Below, in pieces: positions 36,038 to 47,255 of a stretch of DNA of 64,000 nucleotides; position 1 is the first letter of the stretch; every line of letters begins with the position of its first letter. Origin of the DNA: Affinundibacterium seohonense. GTDB lineage: Bacteria > Pseudomonadota > Gammaproteobacteria > Burkholderiales > Burkholderiaceae_D. A model generated the notes under the pieces. It did not search any database. It saw nothing but the letters and a program-made list of their open reading frames with translations, and was not told where the DNA came from. The DNA lies in NCBI RefSeq assembly GCF_014284305.1, contig NZ_JACOFW010000005.1, positions 186,001 to 250,000 on the forward strand, in the 5' to 3' direction. Position numbers and translations under genes: made by a program.

Positions 36038-37315
36038 TTAAATCGCAATCGGGCGATTCATGCTGCCATAACGATCCATGTACAAGCCTTCAGTCGAAAT
36101 CGCTGGTTTCTTGCCAGATATTAAGTCAGCGAGGAATTGGCCTGAACCGCATGACATCGTCCATCCCAAAGTTCCATGACCGGTATTTAAGAATAAATTA
36201 CGATAAGGCGTTGGACCGACAATCGGCGTGCCGTCCGGTGTCATTGGACGCAGGCCAGTCCAGAATTCTGCTTTGCTGACATCACCACCTTGCGGGAATA
36301 AATCTGTTACCGAATGCACTAAAGTCTTACGACGTGATTCACGCAAACGTAAGTCGTAACCAGTGATTTCAGCAGTACCACCAACGCGGATACGATCGCC
36401 CAAGCGCGTGATCGCGACTTTGTATGTTTCATCCATCACCGTCGATTCAGGTGCTCCTGAAGCGTCAGTAATCGGTACTGTGATTGAATAGCCTTTGATT
36501 GGGTACACAGGAATCTTGATACCTAGTTCGCGCAACAAAATTGGCGAATAGCTGCCTAGTGCCAACACAAATTTATCCGCAGTGAATTGACCTTTGGACG
36601 TTTGCACGCTCTTGATTTGATCACCTTCGGCAATGATGCGTTCTATGCTGACGCCATATTCAAATTTGACGCCCAAGCCTTCTGCCAATTTCGCCAGATT
36701 TTGCGTGAATTTAAAGCAGTCACCAGTTTCATCACCTGGCAAACGCAAGGCTCCAACAAATTTTTCACGCACGTTTTTCAACGCAGGTTCAACCCGCAAA
36801 CATTCATCGCCGCTCAAGGTTTCATACGGCACGCCATAGCGTTTGAGAATATCGATATCGGCTTGCGATCCATCGAGTTGTTGCTGATTGCGGAACAACT
36901 GCAAAGTCCCTTGAGTGCGTTCGTCATAGGAAATGCCCGTATCTTCACGCAATTGCTGCAAGACATCGCGACTATACTGCGCCATGCGCAACATACGACC
37001 TTTATTGATTTCGTAACGCTTGCTTGTGCAGTTCATTAACATCTGAAACACCCAGCGCCACATCGCAGGATCGGTGCTTGGGCGAATTGCCAAAGGACTG
37101 TGTTCCATCATCAACCATTTAACCGCTTTCATCGGCACGCCAGGGCCAGCCCACGGTGCAGAATAACCAGGAGAGACTTCTCCTGCGTTCGCAAAACTGG
37201 TCTCTAAGGCAGCACCGCCTTGACGTTCAATCACGGTGACTTCATGTCCAGCTTTGGCGAGGTAATAGGCGGTGGAAGTACCGATGACGCCTGCTCCCAA
37301 GATGACTATTTTCAT
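36038..37315 (-). CDS. dadA: D-amino acid dehydrogenase
   Basis: A 425-residue FAD enzyme of the DadA family. The Rossmann FAD motif [16 protein letters not shown] is at residues 3-18, with Glu at the end of the second strand (VTVIE). The block [18 protein letters not shown] and [14 protein letters not shown] near the C-terminus are DadA signatures. It oxidises D-alanine to pyruvate at the inner membrane. It follows the alanine racemase gene by 45 bp, the same functional pair as dadAX, so the operon degrades L-alanine through D-alanine. Confidence 0.94.
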   Translation of the reverse strand: MKIVILGAGVIGTSTAYYLAKAGHEVTVIERQGGAALETSFANAGEVSPGYSAPWAGPGVPMKAVKWLMMEHSPLAIRPSTDPAMWRWVFQMLMNCTSKRYEINKGRMLRMAQYSRDVLQQLREDTGISYDERTQGTLQLFRNQQQLDGSQADIDILKRYGVPYETLSGDECLRVEPALKNVREKFVGALRLPGDETGDCFKFTQNLAKLAEGLGVKFEYGVSIERIIAEGDQIKSVQTSKGQFTADKFVLALGSYSPILLRELGIKIPVYPIKGYSITVPITDASGAPESTVMDETYKVAITRLGDRIRVGGTAEITGYDLRLRESRRKTLVHSVTDLFPQGGDVSKAEFWTGLRPMTPDGTPIVGPTPYRNLFLNTGHGTLGWTMSCGSGQFLADLISGKKPAISTEGLYMDRYGSMNRPIAI

Positions 37316-37360
37316 TTGTATGTTCCTGTATAAATTAATTGCGTGAATTCGGTAGTGGGA

Positions 37361-38479
37361 TCAAGCGTCGATGTAGTGACGTTGGTAGCGCGGACCTAAG
37401 CTGGTCAAAATTTCATAACCGATGGTGCCAGCGCGTTTCGCGACTTGATCAACGGTGTTATTGGGACAAATTAAATCCACCAAGGCACCCGGATATAACA
37501 GCTGGGGATCGACGTGGCTGACGTTTAAGGTAATCGTATCCATGGACACATTACCCACCATAGGCACTTCGACGCCGGCGATATGCGCCACGCCGCAATT
37601 ACTCAAACTGCGCAACCAACCATCGGCATAACCGACTGAAACGGTGGCAATCTTGGAGGGTTGAGTAGCGCGCCAAGTCTTGCTATAGCCAACGCTCGCG
37701 CCCATCGGAATTTCACGCGTCTGAATAATCCGTCCTTGCAGCTGCACTACGGAATGCATAGGACTCGCCTGCCCCGCCACTGGGGCAACACCATACAAAG
37801 CCGCACCTGGACGTGCCAAGTCAAAATGGAAATCGGTTCCCAAGAAGATGCCTGAAGAATTGGAGAAGCTAGCTTTTAAGCCCGGGTATTGTTGACGCAA
37901 TTGCTCCAACAAATGTTGAAAGCCCTTTAACTGCATTTGATTCATGGGGTCGAGTTGATCTTCAGCGCAGGCCAAATGACTCATCGCGTAACGAACATCG
38001 ATGCCTTCAGTGATGCTGAAATCATTCAACCACGTAACCAACTCCGCCTGTGACAGTCCCATGCGAGCCATGCCCGTATCGATCTGGATCACAGCGGGTA
38101 AATTTTCTTTACGTGTATGGGCTAGCTTGCGCCAAGCAGCAATTTGATCAAGGCTATTCAAAACTGGCGTACAGCCGTATTCGATAAACTCGGCTTCATA
38201 GCCAACTGGCGAACCGTGCATGACATAAATCGCCACATCACTTGGAATGTGGGCGCGCAAACTAATCGCCTCTTCCAGTTGCGCGACAAACAAATGGCGG
38301 CAACCTTCATCCACCAAAGCTTTAGAAACGGGAATCGCACCCAAGCCATAAGCATCGGCTTTCACCGCCGCACCACAGGCCGCTTTACCCAAGCGCCCTT
38401 GCAAATAACGGTAATTCGCACGCAATGCGCGCAAATCGATCGTAAGTAGCGCCCCAGCGCGCCCGGCTTCTTGCAGCAT
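37361..38479 (-). CDS. alr: Alanine racemase
   Basis: A 372-residue PLP enzyme. The PLP lysine is in AVKADAYGLG (about residues 39-48) and the catalytic Tyr is in GASVGYSKTW (about 260). I chose ATG 38479 because GAGG lies 5 bases upstream; a GTG at 38485 adds two residues. It interconverts L- and D-alanine. Sitting directly before dadA, it is probably the catabolic (DadX) form, though it could also supply cell-wall D-alanine. The 272 bases upstream hold no gene. Confidence 0.94.
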   Translation of the reverse strand: MLQEAGRAGALLTIDLRALRANYRYLQGRLGKAACGAAVKADAYGLGAIPVSKALVDEGCRHLFVAQLEEAISLRAHIPSDVAIYVMHGSPVGYEAEFIEYGCTPVLNSLDQIAAWRKLAHTRKENLPAVIQIDTGMARMGLSQAELVTWLNDFSITEGIDVRYAMSHLACAEDQLDPMNQMQLKGFQHLLEQLRQQYPGLKASFSNSSGIFLGTDFHFDLARPGAALYGVAPVAGQASPMHSVVQLQGRIIQTREIPMGASVGYSKTWRATQPSKIATVSVGYADGWLRSLSNCGVAHIAGVEVPMVGNVSMDTITLNVSHVDPQLLYPGALVDLICPNNTVDQVAKRAGTIGYEILTSLGPRYQRHYIDA

Positions 38480-38751
38480 AGTCACCTCGAAAAATCATCA
38501 ATTGCTGTGAATTAGCAATTGCCATGCCAAGTTTTTCAATCGCAGCACAAGCTGCAAAATCAAGGACTTAGCATTACACGCGACAATTTTAACAGAATAG
38601 ACTGTATCGAAATAAATACAAGAATAAAACAGAAGCTTCAGAAAGAAATCACTTCTACTATGAGGGACAGAAAATTTAGCTAGATGTATCAGAATTAATA
38701 CAAAGTATGGATTTCGATACACCAATAACTACAACTAGTATAAAGAGCTTG

Positions 38752-39819
38752 TTATCCGCCCCACAAATCCCCATTCGGATTCGTGCGCGGCGCGGTCAAT
38801 CCAAAATGCTCATAGGCACTAGCCGTCGCAATACGCCCACGTGGTGTGCGCTGTAGATAGCCTTGTTGAATCAGATATGGCTCCAACACGTCTTCAATGG
38901 TATCGCGTTCTTCGCCAATCGCTGCGGCGACATTATCTAAGCCGACGGGGCCACCGCCAAATTTGAACAAGATCGCCTCCAAAAGTTTTCTATCCATCAG
39001 GTCAAAACCAACTGTATCCACATCAAGCATCTTCAACGCTGCATCGGCCATCGGTTTGGTAATTTCACCGTCTCCTTTAACTTGTACATAGTCACGTACG
39101 CGACGCAACAGGCGATTGGCAATCCGAGGTGTACCACGTGCACGTTTGGCAATTTCGAAAGCACCATCTTCTTTAATCGGTACCTCCAGCAATGACGCCG
39201 AACGGGTCACGATGCGGCTCAACTCTTCTGAAGTGTAAAACTCCAAGCGCGCTACGATACCGAAACGATCACGCAAAGGATTGGTCAACATCCCCGCGCG
39301 GGTGGTCGCACCAACCAAAGTAAATGGCTGCAAATCGAGCTTAACCGAGCGTGCTGCTGGGCCTTCACCGATCATGATGTCGATTTGGTAGTCTTCTAAA
39401 GCTGGGTACAAAATCTCTTCCACCACCGGGGAGAGACGATGAATTTCATCGATAAATAGAACATCATTGGCTTCGAGATTGGTCAACAAAGCAGCCAAGT
39501 CACCAGCACGCTCCAGTACTGGCCCAGAGGTCTGACGCAAATTCACGCCCATCTCGCGCGCAATAATGTGCGCCAAAGTTGTCTTGCCCAAGCCCGGTGG
39601 ACCGAACAACAACGTGTGATCGAGCGCTTCTTTACGCTGGCGCGCCGCACCGATAAAGATCTCAAGCTGATCCCGGATTTTTTCTTGCCCCACATATTCA
39701 TCGAGCTGCTTAGGACGCAAGGCACGTTCAATCGCTTCTTCATTTGGCGAAGTCGGCGTCGCCGCGATGATGCGCGTGTCAACGAGTTGCGAGGTGAGAT
39801 TGTCGGTTTGTATGCTCAT
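38752..39819 (-). CDS. ruvB: Holliday junction helicase motor RuvB
   Basis: A 355-residue AAA+ helicase. It begins MSIQTDN at ATG 39819; earlier in-frame codons add 11 residues without better support. Walker A is GPPGLGKTT, Walker B is [10 protein letters not shown], sensor 1 is LVGATTRAG, and the C-terminal winged helix follows. RuvB drives branch migration with RuvA. ruvA precedes it by about 190 bp on the same strand; ruvC is not adjacent in this window. Confidence 0.97.
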   Translation of the reverse strand: MSIQTDNLTSQLVDTRIIAATPTSPNEEAIERALRPKQLDEYVGQEKIRDQLEIFIGAARQRKEALDHTLLFGPPGLGKTTLAHIIAREMGVNLRQTSGPVLERAGDLAALLTNLEANDVLFIDEIHRLSPVVEEILYPALEDYQIDIMIGEGPAARSVKLDLQPFTLVGATTRAGMLTNPLRDRFGIVARLEFYTSEELSRIVTRSASLLEVPIKEDGAFEIAKRARGTPRIANRLLRRVRDYVQVKGDGEITKPMADAALKMLDVDTVGFDLMDRKLLEAILFKFGGGPVGLDNVAAAIGEERDTIEDVLEPYLIQQGYLQRTPRGRIATASAYEHFGLTAPRTNPNGDLWGG

Positions 39820-39958
39820 AATTTTCTTTACTACATAAAGTAGCGACCACAATATTTCTTGTCATTTCATCGAGACTACACAACTTCTCGCGTTGCTCCT
39901 GCGAAGTCAGGAGCCCATTATCTTGATGCTTGACCATCGAAAGCCCCTAACGTCGCTA

Positions 39959-39979
39959 GATTCCCGCCTTCACGGGAAT
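39959..39979. repeat. Short REP-like hairpin between ruvA and ruvB
   Basis: ATTCCCG-ccttca-CGGGAAT is an inverted repeat followed by GACA. The form AGATTCCCGCC-n-GGGAATGACA is a frequent dispersed intergenic repeat in proteobacteria. It widens the ruvA-ruvB gap. Confidence 0.55.
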
Positions 39980-40012
39980 GACAGCTCAAAAACCTATCTA
40001 GGTTCATCGGCA

Positions 40013-40600
40013 TTAGCTCTTCGATAAAGCTTTCAATGCCGCTTTAATCCCATCCGAAACACCCGATCCAGCAGGCACTAATTTCAATGCAGCCAGTGCT
40101 TCTTTATCAGAATAGCCAAGAGCCAATAAGGCGTTCAGAATATCCGAACTATGATCGCCGGCCGCAGCGGCAACTCCCGCTGCACCAAGATCGGCTCCCA
40201 ACTTACCTTTGAGCTCCAACAATAAACGTTCGGCGGTTTTTTTTCCAATACCAGGTACGCGCGTCAAACGACCAGCTTCTTGCAAAGTAATCGCCTGGGC
40301 AAGATCCGCCACCGACATACCAGACAAGATCGATAAAGCAGTGCGCGCACCGACGCCACTGATTTTGATTAACTGTTTGAAGGTCGTGCGTTCTTCGGCT
40401 GTACCAAAGCCAAACAAAACATGGGCATCCTCACGAATCGCCAGATGAGTTAATAGGGCCACCTTCTCGCCGATTGCGGGCAAATTATAGAAAGTGCTCA
40501 TAGGCACATCGATTTCATAACCGACACCTTGGCAATCGACCATGATTTGAGGAGGATTTTTTTCGATTAAGCTTCCCGCAATGCGTCCTATCATGCTCAA
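40013..40600 (-). CDS. ruvA: Holliday junction DNA-binding subunit RuvA
   Basis: A 195-residue RuvA with the OB-fold N-terminal domain ([23 protein letters not shown]), two helix-hairpin-helix motifs ([19 protein letters not shown] and [19 protein letters not shown]), and domain III at the C-terminus ([18 protein letters not shown]). It binds four-way junctions and loads RuvB. Full length, no oddities. Confidence 0.97.
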   Translation of the reverse strand: MSMIGRIAGSLIEKNPPQIMVDCQGVGYEIDVPMSTFYNLPAIGEKVALLTHLAIREDAHVLFGFGTAEERTTFKQLIKISGVGARTALSILSGMSVADLAQAITLQEAGRLTRVPGIGKKTAERLLLELKGKLGADLGAAGVAAAAGDHSSDILNALLALGYSDKEALAALKLVPAGSGVSDGIKAALKALSKS

Positions 40601-40736
40601 ACCTCACACTGTATAAATAAACAGTGATAGTAAACTATTCTCAAAGGCTTGTGGGAAGGATACGATGCTAGTGATTGCGACTTCATTAATCTTGTACCAA
40701 GTTTTTGAGACGATAGGGTAAACTACATCTGAGCTA

Positions 40737-41522
40737 TCAACGCACGCCCAACAATGCCGCCCGCGTCACAGGCGCATGCAACTGGTCCAACCACCATTGC
40801 AAAGCGCGCACCTGTGCATCGAGTTTGGCCGACAAATCCGCCACCGTAAACACATCTTGACCGGTCAATAAACCGATCGACATACTAGTCCCACGCTGGA
40901 TGCTATCAGCGATCGCCACCGCTCGATAGTTACGAATTACCTGATCGGACAACGGCTCTTCAAACTGCGCTAAAGGATGGTGTGGCGCCACCGCAAAGGC
41001 AAAATAAACGCTGCCCAACAACTCACGCTGCAAGCCTCCTTTAGCATGCGCATCCATCACCGCGCCAATGGCCAAATCGGCCTGACCTGAGATCAAAGCC
41101 TCTAGGGTTCCGGATAAAGTCTCAGCACGTAATTTAAGTTTCGTCGGTGGATTGAGTTGAAAAAAACTTTCACACAATTCCATCACCGTACTACGATCAA
41201 TAATGCTATCAATCGCAATCGTCAATTGTGGCTCCCATCCCGTTGCCACCCGCTTAACCCGGTTGGCGATCGCATCAACTTCCGCCAACAGGTTCTGCCC
41301 TTCACGCAGTAATTCCGCCCCAGCTTCAGTCAATTTAGCCTGCCGCGAACTGCGATCAAACAACAGGACGTCGAGTGCGTCCTCAATCTGCCTGACACGA
41401 TATGTCAGCGCGCTCGGCACTATCGTCAAACTACGCGCAGCAGCAGCAAAACTTCCTTCGTCGGCAATCGCTTGTAACATCGCCAATGATGCCGGAGTTA
41501 GAACATCGCGGGGAGAGTTCAT
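40737..41522 (-). CDS. YhaJ-like LysR regulator, C-terminal effector domain shortened
   Basis: A 261-residue LysR protein from ATG 41522 (a start at 41570 would give 277). The winged HTH (SFAAAARSLTIVPSALTYRVRQIE) and the first effector subdomain are normal. Near the end, KLDAQVRAL should lead into the glycine-rich strand seen in the family, but the chain jumps to QWWLDQLHAPVTRAALL, a typical last helix. About 35-45 residues seem to be missing, in frame. The gene follows pirin and DoxX genes as in yhaJ/yhaK/yqjF groups that respond to quinone-like compounds. Its sensing function may be lost. Confidence 0.8.
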   Translation of the reverse strand: MNSPRDVLTPASLAMLQAIADEGSFAAAARSLTIVPSALTYRVRQIEDALDVLLFDRSSRQAKLTEAGAELLREGQNLLAEVDAIANRVKRVATGWEPQLTIAIDSIIDRSTVMELCESFFQLNPPTKLKLRAETLSGTLEALISGQADLAIGAVMDAHAKGGLQRELLGSVYFAFAVAPHHPLAQFEEPLSDQVIRNYRAVAIADSIQRGTSMSIGLLTGQDVFTVADLSAKLDAQVRALQWWLDQLHAPVTRAALLGVR

Positions 41523-41673
41523 ATTGTTGGATTTGTCTTTGAATTGATCAGGCTGATTTGCATCAGCCATTGTATGCTTCAAGAGGCATAAATTTCTCAA
41601 TTACTGTTGATGTTCAACGAAAAGTATTTTGGATTTGTAGTTAAACTTTGTTCCCGCGACGGATTCGGTCAGC

Positions 41674-42084
41674 TCAACTCCCACGACGCGCATCCAAACT
41701 CCAAGTTCCGGCACCAAATGCCGCCAATGCCATCAAGCCGCCAGCCACCGCGATATTCTTAAAGAACAACAATTGTGTGACAAAAACCTGATCTGCCGGC
41801 ACCGACCAGTATGCGTGAAAAATGAATGAAGCAACCAATGTAAAGAGAGCTAAAGCCAATGCGGCGAAACGTGTGCCTAAGCCGACAATCAATGCAGCAC
41901 CACCAACAATTTCCAGCACTAAGGCTGCTAAGGCAGCTAGGGTCGGCGCTGGCAAGCCGACTGAAGTGATATAACCAACGGTTCCTTCAAACCCTGTTAA
42001 TTTAGCGATGCCAGCTGGTAAAAACAAAGCTGCCATAAGCAAGCGGGCGATCAAAGACAATGGGTTTTGTAATTGCGTGAACAT
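41674..42084 (-). CDS. DoxX-family membrane protein
   Basis: A 136-residue membrane protein with four hydrophobic helices (about 8-28, 48-68, 72-92, 105-123). The DoxX signature region is LIARLLMAALFLPAGIAKLTG at the N-terminus. DoxX/YqjF proteins have no settled activity but often accompany electrophile or quinone responses. AAGGA precedes the ATG. It lies between the pirin and LysR genes, all on one strand, and is probably part of their operon. Confidence 0.88.
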   Translation of the reverse strand: MFTQLQNPLSLIARLLMAALFLPAGIAKLTGFEGTVGYITSVGLPAPTLAALAALVLEIVGGAALIVGLGTRFAALALALFTLVASFIFHAYWSVPADQVFVTQLLFFKNIAVAGGLMALAAFGAGTWSLDARRGS

Positions 42085-42145
42085 GATGATTCCTTATGAG
42101 ATTATAAAAATTTCTTGAATTATGCTTGCGGTCATTAAGTACAAA

Positions 42146-42847
42146 TTATGCAGCCAGATCAAACACCAAAACTTCGGCATCTTTACCGTCGCTGAGCACT
42201 AATTGACTTTCATTTTCTATCCGCAAAGCATCGCCGCTACTTAGGCTGTGACCATTCACGCTTAACTCGCCTCGAATCAAATGCACATAGGCTTTACGGC
42301 TAGGATTTAAGCTCAGTTCGGCATGCTCTTCACCATCAAATAGGCCTGCATATAAAGCAGCATCAGCGTTCATCGACACCGCATCGCCATGGCCTTCCGG
42401 CGACGCAACCAAAGCTAAGCTGCCGCGTTTGCTGGCTACGGGGATGGTTTTTTGTTCATAGCCCGGCACCACACCGAGGCGGCTAGGCTGTATCCAGATT
42501 TGCAGAAAATGGGTTTGCTGACCTTCTGCATGGTTGAATTCACTATGTCGCACACCAGTACCAGCACTCATACGTTGCACATCGCCTGGTGGGATCGCTT
42601 TGACATTACCCATGCTATCTTTGTGCGCCAACTCACCTGACAACACATAGCTAATAATTTCCATATCGCGATGACCATGCGTGCCAAAACCTGTACCTGG
42701 GGCGATGCGGTCTTCGTTGATGACGAGTAAATTACCCCAGCCCGTATGTGCCGGATCGTAATAATTGGCGAATGAAAATGAATGCTGGCTTTTTAACCAG
42801 CCATGATCAGCATGTCCGCGCTCTTGGGATTTTCTTAACGTCAGCAT
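42146..42847 (-). CDS. Pirin-family (YhaK-like) bicupin protein
   Basis: A 233-residue pirin-like protein from ATG 42847 with GGAGAG upstream. The cupin metal residues are in GTHGHRDMEIISY (about 55-67) and GTGVRHSEFNH (about 97-107), giving the His-x-His...His...Glu set. Similar proteins include YhaK and the quercetinase YhhW. The gene precedes DoxX and a YhaJ-like LysR gene, an arrangement that parallels E. coli yhaJ/yhaK. The reaction, if any, is unknown. Confidence 0.9.
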   Translation of the reverse strand: MLTLRKSQERGHADHGWLKSQHSFSFANYYDPAHTGWGNLLVINEDRIAPGTGFGTHGHRDMEIISYVLSGELAHKDSMGNVKAIPPGDVQRMSAGTGVRHSEFNHAEGQQTHFLQIWIQPSRLGVVPGYEQKTIPVASKRGSLALVASPEGHGDAVSMNADAALYAGLFDGEEHAELSLNPSRKAYVHLIRGELSVNGHSLSSGDALRIENESQLVLSDGKDAEVLVFDLAA

Positions 42848-43136
42848 ATTTCTCTCTCCTATTGAATAAATCAACGCATCCTTGTTGGTACCAATGGCGT
42901 GATGCGATATGAGAGAGTATGCGACCAATGATGGCATCAAAGGTCAAAGAGAATTGTCGGCAACATTCAAATTTTCTGAATGATCAGAAGTTTAAACATG
43001 CGTTTGTAGTCACTTCACTATCTGAAGAGCAGAAAATGGTTTACTAAAAATAGGGTAAAGTAGCGCCTCTTTCGCAGCAACATTGTTTACCTCGTAACCA
43101 GTAAGTTTCTGCCGTTGTCAATTTGGAAAAGTACTC

Positions 43137-44117
43137 GTGAACTTGTCTGCGAAAAAAATCGATATTGTGTATTTATGGGTAGATGGTGCGGATCCAGTCT
43201 GGCGAGCAAAACGCAAACTCGCGCTATTAGGGTCATCGGATCCAGAACGCCAACAATTGACCATGCATGGCGATGTCGCCGGACGTTATCGTGACAATCA
43301 AGAGCTGCGCTTTAATCTGCGCGCATTAGAAAAATTCTTTCCTGATCACGGACATATTTATCTCGTAACGGATAGACAAATTCCTGCTTGGTTAGTCTGC
43401 AATCAGGATATAACACTGATCGATCATGCCAGCATCATGCCGACTGAGGCTTTGCCAGTTTTTGATTCCGGTCATATCGAATCTTATCTGCATCACATTC
43501 CCAATTTGTCAGAGCGATTCATTTATCTCAATGACGATGTGTTTTTTGGTGCCCCGGTGCATATCGACCATTGGTTTAGCAGTGACGGGGTGGCAGTATT
43601 TAAGGAAAAAAATGCGGTCCCAGATTACGGCGTTCTGCAAAAAAACGAAACCGCATTAGTCAATGCCTCGATCTTATCTAAACAATGGCTGCAGCAACGC
43701 TACCCACAGTATCAACACGTGCATCGCATTTTTGCCCATGCGCCGCGGCCGATGTTAAAAAGCGTCATGATCGAATTGGAAAGGGAAGCACCTGAGTTGT
43801 TTGAATTAGTCAGACAAACCGTCTTTCGTGACTGGGAGCGACCACCCATCGTGCCGGATCTGGTGCCGCGTTGGATGCTATACCGTGGCCTTGCCAATTT
43901 ACACGAAATTGACTATCGCTATATTTGCAGTGGGGATGCCGATGCTGCGCAGCAATTTGACAATTTGCTTGCCTGCTTTGGCAACTTGGCTTTTTTCTGC
44001 ATCAACGACACAAGTGACAATGCGGATCCTGGGGACCCGCAGTTATTGAGAATTCCTGAGACTTTGGCGCAATTACTCCCCTTAGCTTCACGCTTTGAAA
44101 AAGATGATCTCACTTAG
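43137..44117 (+). CDS. Stealth-family hexose-1-phosphate phosphotransferase
   Basis: A 326-residue Stealth protein. CR1 is IDIVYLWVDGADPVWRAKR (residues 8-26). CR2 spans RYRDNQELRFNLRALEKFFP (from 50) to ERFIYLNDDVFFG (to about 144), and CR3 and CR4 regions follow. These enzymes transfer sugar phosphate to growing capsular or cell-wall polysaccharides. The start is GTG 43137 with GGA 12 bases upstream. No capsule genes are nearby; it stands alone between a pirin cluster and katG. Membrane segments are absent, so it should act in the cytoplasm. Confidence 0.88.
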   Translation: MNLSAKKIDIVYLWVDGADPVWRAKRKLALLGSSDPERQQLTMHGDVAGRYRDNQELRFNLRALEKFFPDHGHIYLVTDRQIPAWLVCNQDITLIDHASIMPTEALPVFDSGHIESYLHHIPNLSERFIYLNDDVFFGAPVHIDHWFSSDGVAVFKEKNAVPDYGVLQKNETALVNASILSKQWLQQRYPQYQHVHRIFAHAPRPMLKSVMIELEREAPELFELVRQTVFRDWERPPIVPDLVPRWMLYRGLANLHEIDYRYICSGDADAAQQFDNLLACFGNLAFFCINDTSDNADPGDPQLLRIPETLAQLLPLASRFEKDDLT

Positions 44118-44186
44118 TGAAGGGTCAAGCGAGACTTAGTAAGTAGCGGCCGCTCGATGGTTACTCAGTGTTTGCTTTCACTCAAT

Positions 44187-44220
44187 CACGCATGCTGAAT
44201 TTAAAAACCCAGCATGCGTG
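44187..44220. terminator. Hairpin between the Stealth gene and katG
   Basis: An 11-bp perfect stem CACGCATGCTG / CAGCATGCGTG with a 12-base AT-rich loop, placed between convergent genes. The T-run is weak. Confidence 0.6.
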
Positions 44221-44228
44221 CTGTTAAA

Positions 44229-46757
<2,529 letters not shown>

Positions 46758-47153
46758 TCATGACCAGCCAATATACACACTACAAAGTAAGAAAATCAAA
46801 GTCACTGGTGCCCAGATGATTCTTTCCCATCGACTTGGTGTGATCATGTTCATCAAAAAACCCAGTGCATTGATAACGATGACCAGCCAGATCAACTGAT
46901 GTGATATCCCAACCCATTCTGGATATATCCATCCCGCACGGATACCAACAATCAGCGCCAGCAAAGCGAGAAAAATGCCCATGAAGACCGCAACAATTCT
47001 CATCTGCTTTGGATAGACACCTGGAAACTTACCTCCCATAGAGAGTTTGCCCCATGGCGCGCCAACCGTAAGTGCGAGCTGAAAACCAATGACGATCAAC
47101 GTGAAAAATGCATATATTTTCGCAGCGGCAACCACTGTCATGAGTTCATTCAT
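46758..47153 (-). CDS. Hypothetical four-helix membrane protein
   Basis: A 131-residue protein with four hydrophobic segments (about 12-32, 52-72, 82-102, 110-128). Conserved-looking cytoplasmic loops contain GKLSMGGKFPGVYP and TPSRWERIIWAP. I recognise the style of a small uncharacterised integral membrane family but not a name or function. It lies between katG and the AcoR-like regulator on the same strand, with gaps that suggest its own promoter. Confidence 0.7.
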   Translation of the reverse strand: MNELMTVVAAAKIYAFFTLIVIGFQLALTVGAPWGKLSMGGKFPGVYPKQMRIVAVFMGIFLALLALIVGIRAGWIYPEWVGISHQLIWLVIVINALGFLMNMITPSRWERIIWAPVTLIFLLCSVYIGWS

Positions 47154-47255
47154 CGAGCCAAGCTCTCCTATCTTGCAGCAAATACGAGAAGATTCACTTT
47201 GACAACAGGATCGCTATCGTCGCTCACCACGGCAATACAGTAACATCACGAAATC

